A DNA stretch of 42,395 nucleotides from Intestinibacter bartlettii (GTDB taxonomy: Bacteria; Bacillota; Clostridia; Peptostreptococcales; Peptostreptococcaceae). Below the pieces are notes generated by a model. That model was not told where the DNA came from, did not search any database, and saw nothing but the letters and a program-made list of their open reading frames with translations. The DNA is taken from assembly GCF_018917435.1 (NCBI RefSeq), contig NZ_JAHLOQ010000030.1:1-42395 (forward strand), in the 5' to 3' direction. Of the stretch, positions 8,851 through 17,381 are shown one piece after another (positions within the stretch are counted from its first letter, which is position 1; each line of letters opens with the position of its first letter). A program made the translations under genes and the position numbers.

Positions 8851-8879
8851 ATTATACACCCATTAAAACAATATCGTAA
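8851..8879 (-). promoter_or_regulatory. promoter of CPA2 antiporter copy 1
   Basis: On the minus strand, TTACGA (8874-8879), a 17-nt spacer and TATAAT (8851-8856). The same arrangement (TTACCA-17-TATAAT) precedes copy 2, so the duplicated unit kept its promoter. Confidence 0.6.
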
Positions 8880-9030
8880 GTATAAATTTTAATATTTTTA
8901 CAAAAATTTTCAGGAAAACATTTATTCTGGGAACTAGAGCTTTAAAATTTTTTTATTTTATTTTGTTATATATTTTTATAAAGAAATCTTTATCATAAAT
9001 ATCATTAAAGCTGATTATAATTTCCTATGC

Positions 9031-9063
9031 ATAAAAAAACAGGGTGGATTTTTAACCCACCCT
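9031..9063 (-). terminator. terminator of CPA2 antiporter copy 2
   Basis: AGGGTGG (9041-9047) pairs with CCACCCT (9057-9063). On the minus strand the stem runs into TGTTTTTTTA. It separates the two antiporter transcripts. Confidence 0.9.
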
Positions 9064-9083
9064 ATTTTAATTGCATTAAATAT

Positions 9084-10301
9084 TTAATTTGCTAATCTAC
9101 GTTTTTGATTAATCTTAGTTTTATTTTCTCCGAATGCAATTTTCAATAATATTGGAGCTACTATAGTTGTTACTATAACAACTATCAATATAGGTGCAAA
9201 AATTACATTTGATAAAATTCCCAATTTCATACCTTTATTTGCTACAATAAGAGCAACTTCTCCCCTTGAAACCATACCTGCTCCAATTTGAAGTGATTCT
9301 CTATTTGAAAACTTAAACATCTTCGCTCCTAATGCACATCCACATATCTTTGATATGATTGCAATGATAGATAATACAATAGCATATACTACTATCATCA
9401 TGCTCATATCTGGTAAAACTAATTTAAGACCTATACTAGCAAAGAATATTGGTGATAAAAATGCATATGATAAATCATCTACCGCAAACATAATTTTTTC
9501 TTTTTTAAGTCCTACTGCTGATATTATAAGACCTGTTATAAATGCCCCTGTTATATCTGCTACACCAAAATATTCTTCAGATATGTATGCTAACAATAAA
9601 CATAACCCTATTACTGCTATTACATGACGTTTGAAATTTTCACTATCAGTAAACCAAGTTTTTAACACTTTATAAAGTATAAAAGATACAACTGCCATAA
9701 ATACAAAGTATAATACTATTTTTAATAATATAACACTAATTTTCACAGACGTATCTGCAAAGCTTGAAACTACAGATAATGCAATTATTCCTAATATATC
9801 ATCAATTATCGCTGCCCCTAATAATGCATTTCCAACACTCGAATTTAATTTTCCCATTTCTCTTAGTGTTTCCACTGTTATACTAACTGATGTTGCTGTT
9901 AATATTACACCTACAAATACACTTTCTAAAAATAGGTTGCTATTTCCCATAATCTCTTCCATTCCAAGCTTGCCAAATAGATAAGTTGTACCAAGTCCTA
10001 ATACAAAAGGAATTAATACCCCTAAAAGTGCTATTACAAATGATGCTTTTCCTTGTTTTTTCAATGCGTCTATATCAGTTTCTAGACCTGCAATAAACAT
10101 CAAGAATATTACCCCTATTTCTGATAATTGAGTTATAAACTCATTTTCGACAACTATATTCAATACACATGGACCAATTATAATTCCTGCCAATAATGCC
10201 CCAACTACTTGCGGTAATTTGATTCTTCTAGATAATAATCCTAATAATTTAGTCGTAAATAGGATTAATGATATCTCAAATAAAAAATAATACGAATTCA
10301 T
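9084..10301 (-). CDS. Na+/H+ antiporter, CPA2 (KefB/NapA/GerN-like), copy 2
   Basis: A tandem paralogue of the gene at 7568-8785: also 405 aa, no gaps, roughly 85% identical by eye. All core motifs are kept, including D167-D168 and the C-terminal SRGEVALIVANKG segment. Differences cluster in loops, the segment around residues 305-330 and the last 15 residues (more basic here, QKRRLAN). The start has the same GAAAGTAGAGGT ribosome-site context as copy 1. It has its own promoter (10366-10394), a 7-bp dyad at the predicted transcript start (10338-10364) and its own terminator, so the two copies may be expressed differently. Confidence 0.85.
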   Translation of the reverse strand: MNSYYFLFEISLILFTTKLLGLLSRRIKLPQVVGALLAGIIIGPCVLNIVVENEFITQLSEIGVIFLMFIAGLETDIDALKKQGKASFVIALLGVLIPFVLGLGTTYLFGKLGMEEIMGNSNLFLESVFVGVILTATSVSITVETLREMGKLNSSVGNALLGAAIIDDILGIIALSVVSSFADTSVKISVILLKIVLYFVFMAVVSFILYKVLKTWFTDSENFKRHVIAVIGLCLLLAYISEEYFGVADITGAFITGLIISAVGLKKEKIMFAVDDLSYAFLSPIFFASIGLKLVLPDMSMMIVVYAIVLSIIAIISKICGCALGAKMFKFSNRESLQIGAGMVSRGEVALIVANKGMKLGILSNVIFAPILIVVIVTTIVAPILLKIAFGENKTKINQKRRLAN

Positions 10302-10337
10302 ACTGATACAACCTCTACTTTCATATTTTTAATTTTT

Positions 10338-10364
10338 ACAATGTTGGCGATGTGATGACATTGT
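10338..10364. promoter_or_regulatory. inverted repeat in the 5' leader of antiporter copy 2
   Basis: ACAATGT (10338-10344) and ACATTGT (10358-10364), a perfect 7-bp repeat with a 13-nt spacer just downstream of the -10 box. It could be an operator or a leader hairpin. Copy 1 lacks an obvious equivalent. Confidence 0.45.
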
Positions 10365-10365
10365 T

Positions 10366-10394
10366 ATTATACATCAAATATCAAATTTTGGTAA
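10366..10394 (-). promoter_or_regulatory. promoter of CPA2 antiporter copy 2
   Basis: On the minus strand, TTACCA (10389-10394), a 17-nt spacer and TATAAT (10366-10371). Confidence 0.6.
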
Positions 10395-10410
10395 CATATT
10401 TTATTGCAAA

Positions 10411-10442
10411 AAACTAAAAAGGCGTCTTTAAAAACGCCTTTT
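10411..10442 (-). terminator. terminator of the buk-merR-ptb operon
   Basis: AAAAGGCGT (10417-10425) pairs with ACGCCTTTT (10434-10442). Read on the minus strand the stem is followed by TTTTTAGTTTTTT. Confidence 0.9.
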
Positions 10443-10463
10443 GATATATAAACTCAATATAAA

Positions 10464-11375
10464 TTATTTTTTATGAGATGCTACTATAGCTCCATATGCT
10501 ATAGAATATAATTTTGATTCATGTGTATCAGCTCTTGAAACAAGTACTATCGGAGCTTTTGCACCCATTATTATACCAGCAGATTTTGCTCCTGCTGCAT
10601 ATGTAAATGCCTTTCCTATTCCATTTCCAACTTCTATTGTAGGCATAAGCATTATATCTACATCTCCACCGACTTCTGTTTTAAATCCTTTAACTTTACA
10701 AGCTTCTTTAGATACTGCTAAATCAAATGCTAAAGGTCCTTCAACTATTACATTATCTCCAAATTCACCATTTTTGCATGCATCTTCTAATTGTTTTGCA
10801 TCTACAGTAGCTTGCATCTTAGGATTTACTTTTTCTTTTGCTGCTAAGGCTGCAACTTTTATTGTGTTTAGACCTAGTGGTTCTGTTGCCTTTATAGCAT
10901 TTTTAAGTATTTTAACCTTTTGTTCATAATCAGGAGCTATATTCATGCCTCCATCTGTTGTAACAAGTAACTTATGATAAAAATCTACTTCATAAATCAT
11001 AACATGACTAAGTAAACTATCTGTTCTAAGTCCCCATTCTTTATTTAAAACTGCTTTTAAAATTACAGATGTATCTAACAAGCCTTTCATAACAAAATCA
11101 GCTTCTTTAGAAGAAACTAATTTTACAGCTACTTCAGCACATTTTTCTATTGTATCTTCATCTATTATTTTTATTTTATCTAAATCAAAATCTATTTCTT
11201 TTGATATTTTTCTTATTTCATCTTCATGTCCTACTAATATTGGTGTTATTATGCCCATTTCAGTAGCACTTTTTATTGCAAGTAGTACTTCTTCATCATG
11301 TGCTGCTGCAACTGATAATACTACTTTATCATTCCCCTTTAAAACATCTAACATTTCATCTAATTTTTTAATCAT
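10464..11375 (-). CDS. ptb: phosphate butyryltransferase (phosphotransacylase)
   Basis: A 303-aa cytoplasmic enzyme of the phosphate acetyl/butyryltransferase family, which swaps CoA for phosphate on an acyl-CoA. Typical segments are present: VLSVAAAHDEEVL, MKGLLDTSVILKAVLN, VTTDGGMNIAPDYEQK, EGPLAFDLAVS and GAKAPIVLVSRADTHESK. The ATG overlaps the end of merR by 8 nt and has AAGGAG 8 nt upstream, so translation is probably coupled. With buk it would form ATP from an acyl-CoA. Next to iorAB the natural substrate may be an aryl- or branched acyl-CoA rather than butyryl-CoA; that is inference. Confidence 0.93.
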   Translation of the reverse strand: MIKKLDEMLDVLKGNDKVVLSVAAAHDEEVLLAIKSATEMGIITPILVGHEDEIRKISKEIDFDLDKIKIIDEDTIEKCAEVAVKLVSSKEADFVMKGLLDTSVILKAVLNKEWGLRTDSLLSHVMIYEVDFYHKLLVTTDGGMNIAPDYEQKVKILKNAIKATEPLGLNTIKVAALAAKEKVNPKMQATVDAKQLEDACKNGEFGDNVIVEGPLAFDLAVSKEACKVKGFKTEVGGDVDIMLMPTIEVGNGIGKAFTYAAGAKSAGIIMGAKAPIVLVSRADTHESKLYSIAYGAIVASHKK

Positions 11376-12195
11376 ACAATCTACTCCTTACTGGTATTTG
11401 AATTTCTGAGACCATTTCGCTCTCACAAGTTATTAAACTAGGATCTACCAATTGTATCTCTATTGAATCATCTATTATTTCATAATTATTTTTTTTAATA
11501 TATTCATCTAATTTTTTATAATATTTTGGGGCATCTTTATGATAACCATTGTATCTAAGAGATAAGTATTTTGATTTTGGAAATATCTTCACTAAGTCCT
11601 TTTCGTACTGACCCTCATCTACTATAACAAATGCACTATTATATTCAGTGTATAACTTATTTTCTAAATTATTTTTAGAAATAGATATCCCTACATCTCC
11701 ATAAGTTAAACTCACTTTATACTCCGATACTTTAGCTAATTTTCTGACTAATAGTTCTACGCCTTTGTATGATATATTTTCTTTATATTCAATTACACAT
11801 CTTTGTTCAAACTCTAATTCTCTTATTTGTTCCAAAAAGTCTAGCTGTGTGGCATCTTGTATCTGAACTATTTTTCTATTTATTTTTTGCTTCATCTGTT
11901 TTAATTCATCTATTTTTTCTTCAATAATATGATTTTGATATTCTAAAGAATCAATTATACTGCTTAAATTTAGTGTATTTAAGTGGTATTTAATTTTATT
12001 TAAAGTGAGTCCTAATTCCTTTAGATATTGTATCGTCTCTAAACATTCAAATTGATCTATAGAGTAATATCTGTACTTATTATGTTCATCTACATAACTG
12101 GGTTTAAATAAATCAATTTCATCATAATATCTAAGTGTTTTTCTATTTATGTTAAATAATTTCGAAATCTCTCCAATAGTAAAAAATTCTTTCAT
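11368..12195 (-). CDS. MerR-family transcriptional regulator with C-terminal effector domain
   Basis: A 275-aa regulator. The N-terminal winged helix-turn-helix is clear (FFTIGEISKLFNINRKTLRYYDEIDLFKPSYVDE split across residues 4-37, then NKYRYYS). A coiled-coil dimerisation helix covers about 75-125, and a C-terminal domain from about 135 resembles the GyrI-like ligand domain of BmrR/Mta-type members. No metal-binding cysteine cluster is present, so it should sense an organic ligand. It sits between buk and ptb in the same operon (26 nt after buk, overlapping ptb). Two matching dyad promoters upstream of iorA and of the aminotransferase gene are its likely targets. Confidence 0.9.
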   Translation of the reverse strand: MKEFFTIGEISKLFNINRKTLRYYDEIDLFKPSYVDEHNKYRYYSIDQFECLETIQYLKELGLTLNKIKYHLNTLNLSSIIDSLEYQNHIIEEKIDELKQMKQKINRKIVQIQDATQLDFLEQIRELEFEQRCVIEYKENISYKGVELLVRKLAKVSEYKVSLTYGDVGISISKNNLENKLYTEYNSAFVIVDEGQYEKDLVKIFPKSKYLSLRYNGYHKDAPKYYKKLDEYIKKNNYEIIDDSIEIQLVDPSLITCESEMVSEIQIPVRSRLYD

Positions 12196-12221
12196 TTGTC
12201 ACACGCCCCTAAAATTATAAA

Positions 12222-13292
12222 TTACTCTTCTTTATAAATTCTAGCTTCTTCTTCTCCTTTTAAAACTCTAAGTCCTCCAAATGCAAGAGCTTCTAATTCA
12301 TTTTCTCCAGGTAATATTTCAACCGGCGCAATAAATTTAACTCTCTTTTTAATGCCTTCTGTCATATATTTAGAATAAGCTATTCCCCCTGTTATAATTA
12401 TAGCATCAACATCTCCATTTACAACAGTTGCCAATTCACCTATTGATTTAGCAATTTGTAGAACCATTGCATCGTATATCAATTTTGCATATTCATCTCC
12501 GTTATTTATTTTTGCTTCTACTTCTCTAGCATCGAAAGTGTTCATATATGAATATAATCCGCCTTCTCCTCTAACTCTTTTTTTCATTTCCTTGTGAGTA
12601 TATTCACCGCTATAGCAAGCATCTATAACTCTTGTTACAGGAAGTCTTCCCGCACGACTTGGTGAAAAAGGACCATCTTCATCAGATACGAAATCTACCA
12701 TACGACCTTTTTCATGTACGTTTAAACTAATTCCTCCACCTAAGTGAGCAACTATTAGATTTAAATCCTTATAATCCTTGTTATTCATTTTTGCATATTT
12801 AATAGCCATCGCTCTAGTATTTAAAGCATGAGTAAGGCAATGTCTGTCCATTCCTTTAAGTCCTGAAGGGCGTGCTATATCAATGCATTCATCAACACAA
12901 ACTGGGTCATATATATATGAATTCACTCCAATTTCATTTGCTAGTGAATATGCTATAACTGCACCTAAATTAGATGCGTGATCTAAAGTAGGATTTGTTC
13001 TAAGTCTTTCTATCATCTCATCATTTATCTTATATGCACCACTTTTTACTGGTGGAAGGCCTCCACATCTTCCAACTATTGTGTTAATGCTCTTCAAATC
13101 TATATTATTTTCATCTAATATTTTTTGTATCTTCTCTTTTCTCATTTCATATTGATCTAATATATTATTAAATTTTGCAATTTCACTAGCATCATGCTCT
13201 ATTCCTTTTATTAGTATTGGATTTTCATCTTCATAAACAGCAAACTTTGTAGATGTAGATCCAGGATTTATAACTAAAACTCTATAAGACAT
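12222..13292 (-). CDS. buk: butyrate kinase (acyl kinase)
   Basis: A 356-aa ASKHA-fold acyl kinase making ATP from acyl phosphate and ADP. The N-terminal phosphate-binding motif is VINPGSTSTKFAVYED; other family segments are GRCGGLPPVKSGAY, HLGGGISLNVHEKGRMVD, PFSPSRAGRLP and IITGGIAYSKYM. The start is set at 13292 (MSYRVLV) by GGGGAGG with 6 nt spacing; earlier in-frame ATGs at 13298 and 13307 fall against or before that site. It is transcribed ahead of merR and ptb, the reverse of the common ptb-buk order. A terminator-like hairpin precedes it. Confidence 0.93.
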   Translation of the reverse strand: MSYRVLVINPGSTSTKFAVYEDENPILIKGIEHDASEIAKFNNILDQYEMRKEKIQKILDENNIDLKSINTIVGRCGGLPPVKSGAYKINDEMIERLRTNPTLDHASNLGAVIAYSLANEIGVNSYIYDPVCVDECIDIARPSGLKGMDRHCLTHALNTRAMAIKYAKMNNKDYKDLNLIVAHLGGGISLNVHEKGRMVDFVSDEDGPFSPSRAGRLPVTRVIDACYSGEYTHKEMKKRVRGEGGLYSYMNTFDAREVEAKINNGDEYAKLIYDAMVLQIAKSIGELATVVNGDVDAIIITGGIAYSKYMTEGIKKRVKFIAPVEILPGENELEALAFGGLRVLKGEEEARIYKEE

Positions 13293-13317
13293 GTTCATCC
13301 TCCCCATTTATATAGAT

Positions 13318-13356
13318 AAAAAGCTATTACAAGTTTTTTTCTCATAACAGCTCTTT
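13318..13356 (-). terminator. attenuator-like hairpin between iorB and buk
   Basis: On the minus strand AAAGAGCTGTTATGAG pairs over 16 positions (with several G-U pairs) with the sequence ending AATAGCTTTTT, around a seven-A loop. It ends in a T5 tract only about 13 nt before the buk ribosome site. It could end iorAB transcripts or set the ratio of iorAB to buk-merR-ptb message. Confidence 0.6.
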
Positions 13357-13436
13357 ATCATAAATAAATTTTTATAATATATATTTTTTACTATTTATAA
13401 ATACTTAATTTTTAATATCCGTTCAAATTAGAAAAT

Positions 13437-14012
13437 TTAACTTACTAATGCCATTCCTTCATGTAAAGCTTTTATATTTATATCAATGAATTTTTCTTTT
13501 ACATTGTCTTTTATTATTTGTTCCCAATCTATATGTTCTAGGTGCATACCTTTTATAACAGTTCCAAGTAAAATTATATTCATTACTTTTGCATTTCCTA
13601 GTTCAGCTGCTTTATCAGCCGCATTTATAACTTTTGCATTTAATTCTTTTAATTTTTCATCTACTTCTTCTACTTTATACTCAGCTTTTCCTGTTATAGT
13701 TGCAACAGATTCCATTTTATAGTTGTTAGCTACTATTGTTCCACCTTCTTTAAGATATTTTAAATATCTAAGTGCTTCTACTTTTTCAAATGAAACTATC
13801 ATATCTGCCCCACCAATTTCTATAACTGGAGAATAAACTTTATCTTCAGAATATCTAACTTGAGATGAAACAGAACCTCCTCTTTGGCTCATTCCGTGTA
13901 TTTCACTCATTTTTACATCATATCCTGCTTCCATTAAACCTATTGTCAATAATTTACTAGCTAAGATAGTACCTTGACCACCTACACCTACTAACATTAT
14001 ACTTTTAGTCAT
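13437..14012 (-). CDS. iorB: indolepyruvate:ferredoxin oxidoreductase, beta (gamma-type) subunit
   Basis: The 191-aa small subunit of the 2-oxoacid:ferredoxin oxidoreductase that oxidatively decarboxylates aryl pyruvates to aryl-acetyl-CoA. The N-terminal GVGGQGTILASKLL dinucleotide-like loop and SEIHGMSQRGGSVSSQVR (the CoA/partner region of gamma-type subunits) are clear. Its ATG lies 1 nt after the iorA stop, with AAAGGAGG about 10 nt upstream inside iorA, so the two subunits are probably made in a coupled way. Downstream is a 144-nt gap with a hairpin, then buk. Confidence 0.95.
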   Translation of the reverse strand: MTKSIMLVGVGGQGTILASKLLTIGLMEAGYDVKMSEIHGMSQRGGSVSSQVRYSEDKVYSPVIEIGGADMIVSFEKVEALRYLKYLKEGGTIVANNYKMESVATITGKAEYKVEEVDEKLKELNAKVINAADKAAELGNAKVMNIILLGTVIKGMHLEHIDWEQIIKDNVKEKFIDINIKALHEGMALVS

Positions 14013-14013
14013 T

Positions 14014-15798
14014 TTATTTTTCCTCCTTTACTATAGCGTCCTTTGGACAAACTTGTAAACAAACTTCACAACCTAAACATTGGTTCATATCTATTGAAGC
14101 TTTCTTAGTTTCTTTATCTACTGATATTGCTGGACATCCAGTTTTTGTACATTTTTTACATCCAACACATTTTTCTTCATCTACAACACATTTTTCTGTA
14201 AATACTCTACCGAATTCATCTATATCTGCTGGTGAGAATCTCTTAAGAGCACATGGCCATCTAGTTATAATAACTGATGCTTCGTCTAAACCAATTGCCC
14301 AATCTAGAGCATCTTTAACTTCGTCTAATCTATTTGGATTTATAACTCTTACATTTTTAGCTCCTAAAGCTTTTACAACTTGTTCAATATTTATTGATGT
14401 TGTATCTTCACCTTGTAGTGTAAATCCTGAACCTGGATTTTCTTGATGTCCTGTCATTCCTGTGATTCTGTTGTCTAATATTATTGAAATTGAATTACCT
14501 TTATTGTATATAACATCGATTAAACTATTTATTCCTGTGTGGAAGAATGTTGAATCTCCTAACACACCGACTACTCTCTTTTCATTTCCGTCAACCATAT
14601 TAAGAACTTTTTGACATCCATGTGCTGAACTTAAACTTGCGCCCATACAGACAACAAAGTCCATTGCATTATATGGTGGAGCAAATCCTAGTGTATAACA
14701 TCCTATATCCCCTGCTACTACTATGTCTTTTCTCTTTCCTAATTCATAAAATAATCCTCTGTGTGGACATCCTGCACAGAATGTTGGAGGTCTTGGTATA
14801 ACTAAATCTGGTTCAACATCTTCATGTTTGAAATTGTCTTTAAATATGCTCTTTCTAATTACATCTGATGTCATTTCTCCGTATGCTGGAAGTACATCTT
14901 TTCCTATGCAATCTACTCCTAATGATTTAACATGATCTTCTATAAATTTATCGTTTTCCTCTACTATGTAGATAGTTTCTACTTTTGAGGCAAACTCTTT
15001 TATTTTTTCATCTGGCATTGGATTTGTAAATCCTAATTTTAGATATGAAGCATCTTTTCCAAACACTTCTTTTGCAAAGTTAAAGCACATTCCTGAAGAT
15101 ATAACCCCAACTTTTGCTCCTTCATTTATTTCCATGTAATTTAATTCTGTTTCATTAGAGAATTTGTATAATTTCTTTTCTCTTTCTTCAACATCTACTC
15201 TCAATAATCTAGCATTTGCTGGAACTGTAACTCTTTTTACTACTTTTTCATAAGGTTTTATACCTACTTCATTTCTTTCTTCACATTCAACAAGTCCTTT
15301 TGAATGGCAAAGTCTTGTAGTAAGTCTCATCATTACTAAAGTGTTGTATTTTTCACTTATTTCATAAGCCATCTTCATCATGTCTTTTGCTTCTTGGCTT
15401 GTTGCTGGTTCTAATAGTGGTACTTTTGCTGATTTTGCGTAATTTCTGTTGTCTTGTTCATTTTGAGATGAGTGCATTCCTGGTTCGTCTGCAGTTATTA
15501 CTACAAATCCTCCATTTATACCAGTGTATGCAACTGTAAATAATGGGTCTGCTGCTACATTAAGTCCGACGTGTTTCATAGATGCTACAGTTCTTGCACC
15601 TGCGAATGCTCCACCTGCTGCTGCTTCTAATGCAACTTTTTCATTTGGTGCCCATTCTGCTACGATATCATTTTTATATAAAGCTATATTTTCTAGTATT
15701 TCCGTACTTGGTGTTCCAGGATATGCAGATGCATATTTAACACCTGCTTCATAAGCTCCACGAGCTATGGCTTCATTACCTGTCATTAATTGTTTCAT
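14014..15798 (-). CDS. iorA: indolepyruvate:ferredoxin oxidoreductase, alpha subunit
   Basis: The 594-aa large subunit. Order: N-terminal pyrimidine-binding domain (LMTGNEAIARGAYEAGV; AYPGTPSTEI; ADEPGMHSSQNEQDNR), a transketolase C-terminal-like middle region, a thiamine-diphosphate domain (FCAGCPHRG; GDIGCYTLG; GDSTFFHTG near residue 414) and a C-terminal ferredoxin domain with two 4Fe-4S motifs (CVGCKKCTKTGCP and CLGCEVCLQVCP). It catalyses the thiamine-dependent step that yields acyl-CoA, CO2 and reduced ferredoxin. Substrates in the family are indole-, phenyl- and 4-hydroxyphenylpyruvate. Its promoter carries the putative MerR dyad (15885-15917). Confidence 0.96.
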   Translation of the reverse strand: MKQLMTGNEAIARGAYEAGVKYASAYPGTPSTEILENIALYKNDIVAEWAPNEKVALEAAAGGAFAGARTVASMKHVGLNVAADPLFTVAYTGINGGFVVITADEPGMHSSQNEQDNRNYAKSAKVPLLEPATSQEAKDMMKMAYEISEKYNTLVMMRLTTRLCHSKGLVECEERNEVGIKPYEKVVKRVTVPANARLLRVDVEEREKKLYKFSNETELNYMEINEGAKVGVISSGMCFNFAKEVFGKDASYLKLGFTNPMPDEKIKEFASKVETIYIVEENDKFIEDHVKSLGVDCIGKDVLPAYGEMTSDVIRKSIFKDNFKHEDVEPDLVIPRPPTFCAGCPHRGLFYELGKRKDIVVAGDIGCYTLGFAPPYNAMDFVVCMGASLSSAHGCQKVLNMVDGNEKRVVGVLGDSTFFHTGINSLIDVIYNKGNSISIILDNRITGMTGHQENPGSGFTLQGEDTTSINIEQVVKALGAKNVRVINPNRLDEVKDALDWAIGLDEASVIITRWPCALKRFSPADIDEFGRVFTEKCVVDEEKCVGCKKCTKTGCPAISVDKETKKASIDMNQCLGCEVCLQVCPKDAIVKEEK

Positions 15799-15884
15799 AA
15801 CTAAATCCCCCTTAAATCATATATTTTTAAATGTAGATATTTTAAAATAATATAATTAATCTAATTATGTTTATCTTTAATAAA

Positions 15885-15917
15885 AGCATATAACATTCCA
15901 GTTATTGGAATGTCAAC
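15885..15917 (-). promoter_or_regulatory. MerR-type promoter of iorAB with central dyad
   Basis: Read on the minus strand: TTGACA (15911-15916), a 20-nt spacer, then TATGCT (15885-15890). The spacer contains the arms ACATTCCA and TGGAATGT (15893-15900 and 15906-15913 on the plus strand), a perfect 8-bp dyad with a 5-nt centre. An overlong spacer filled by a dyad is the hallmark of MerR-activated promoters. Confidence 0.7.
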
Positions 15918-16021
15918 AGAAATTTAGTATTTTTTCTTATTATTTTATATAAATTTAATTATTTTCTTATATACAAATTTTTTTATATTGCAGATTTGGC
16001 TTTAAAAATATATTTACTCAG

Positions 16022-16080
16022 AAAAAAAAGATGCTATTATTTTAGAAATTTTATATAATTTCCCTCAATAATAACATCTT
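16022..16080 (-). terminator. terminator of the aromatic-type aminotransferase gene
   Basis: AAGATG, one mismatch and TATTATT pair with AATAATA...CATCTT, with an inner GAAATT/AATTTC stem. On the minus strand it ends in a run of eight T residues. It separates this gene from iorAB. The remaining gap to iorA holds the MerR-type promoter. Confidence 0.9.
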
Positions 16081-16104
16081 CACATTTTTACATATTGTTT
16101 ATTT

Positions 16105-17340
16105 TTAGATTCTATCTAATACTTCTTTTATTATAGCTGGGGCCTTTTTGCATTTAGATTCTTCCACTGCACATACGGCAAATCTAAGTCCCATTTTTAG
16201 AGGCACTAGATAAAGATTTTCTTTTGCTAATTCTTCACAAGCTTTCATCGGATTATCACATGGTATACTTGTAAAGAAACCATCTCTATATGGTAAAATT
16301 TCAAGACCACATTCTTTAGCACCTTCAACAAATGCGTTTGCTCTTACCAAAAGCATGTCTTTATATGAATTCTTTTCTTTTTCATATTCTTCATATTTTT
16401 TATCATCTGCAACTATTTCAGACAATACAGCCATAGCACCTCTGTTGCAGTTTGACCAGTTTGCTCTGCATGAATGCATTAGAGAATAGTAAAATTCTTC
16501 TGCTATATCTTCATCTGAAGATATTCCTATCGCAGCTCCCATTCTCATTCCATAAGCTGTAAATCCTTTTGACATACTAAACGCCACTATTGTAAGGATA
16601 TTGCTTGGTAAATTTCCAAATTTCTTAAAGAACTTTCTGCTCGCATCGTCATCTCTAACAAAATCTATATAAGCTACATCAACTAAAAATACTATTTTCT
16701 TATCTTTGTCTTTAGCTGCTTCTTTTGCCAAATCTAAAACTTTATCCCAATCTTCATCGCTTAAACTATATCCAGTTGGGTTATTTCCTGGTGAATTTAT
16801 TATAGTAAATATTCTTCCCTGTCTATTTAATATTTCTGTAAATTTTTCGCTATATGAATCTATATTAAAATTACCAGATTCATCAAATAAAGCATAATTT
16901 TCTACTCCTCTTTTTGTTTCTTCTCCTATTATTCCATATGGAGACCAATACCAGTCAGAAACTAAAACAACGTCATTTTCATTAGTATAGTTGTACATTG
17001 CTAATTTTATAGCCCCACTTCCACCTGGTGAAGCCACAACTCTAATATATCCCTCTGGATCATTACCTCTAAAACAAACCTTTTTAACAGCTTCTTGATA
17101 TGCTGGTTGACCACCAATTGATGCATATGCTGAAATTTCTTCATTTGGTAAGTTTTTAAGTTGATCATATACTGTCTTCATTGCAATTAATTTGCCATTA
17201 TCGTCCATCAAAGCCCCAATAGTTGCATTAATAACTTTATCTTTCCCTAGTTCTTTTTCTGCTGCTTGCGCTCTTTCAGACAAGCTAAATATTATGTCAT
17301 TTTCCTTTGGCCATTTTGCATGTTCTGCCACCATACTCAT
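16105..17340 (-). CDS. class I/II aminotransferase, aromatic/aspartate-type
   Basis: A PLP aminotransferase of 411 aa. Seen: the cofactor-phosphate region SPGGSGAIKLAMYNY, INSPGNNPTGYSLS, VDVAYIDFV, and AFSMSKGFTAYGMRMG with Schiff-base lysine K258. The R(M)GAAIG and C-terminal RFAVCAVEE regions would hold substrate-carboxylate contacts. It would convert an amino acid to the 2-oxoacid used by IorAB; aromatic substrates are likely from context only. GGGGGG lies about 6 nt before ATG. It has its own terminator but shares a near-identical operator with iorA, so it looks like the first transcription unit of the same pathway. Confidence 0.88.
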   Translation of the reverse strand: MSMVAEHAKWPKENDIIFSLSERAQAAEKELGKDKVINATIGALMDDNGKLIAMKTVYDQLKNLPNEEISAYASIGGQPAYQEAVKKVCFRGNDPEGYIRVVASPGGSGAIKLAMYNYTNENDVVLVSDWYWSPYGIIGEETKRGVENYALFDESGNFNIDSYSEKFTEILNRQGRIFTIINSPGNNPTGYSLSDEDWDKVLDLAKEAAKDKDKKIVFLVDVAYIDFVRDDDASRKFFKKFGNLPSNILTIVAFSMSKGFTAYGMRMGAAIGISSDEDIAEEFYYSLMHSCRANWSNCNRGAMAVLSEIVADDKKYEEYEKEKNSYKDMLLVRANAFVEGAKECGLEILPYRDGFFTSIPCDNPMKACEELAKENLYLVPLKMGLRFAVCAVEESKCKKAPAIIKEVLDRI

Positions 17341-17381
17341 ATTAATCCCCCCTACTTTTATAATTTTAATATCTTACCTAT

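Noticed and set aside
8905-8919. CodY-box-like sequence AATTTTCAGGAAAAC upstream of antiporter copy 1
   Set aside because: Three mismatches to AATTTTCWGAAAATT in very AT-rich DNA; not enough to claim CodY control.
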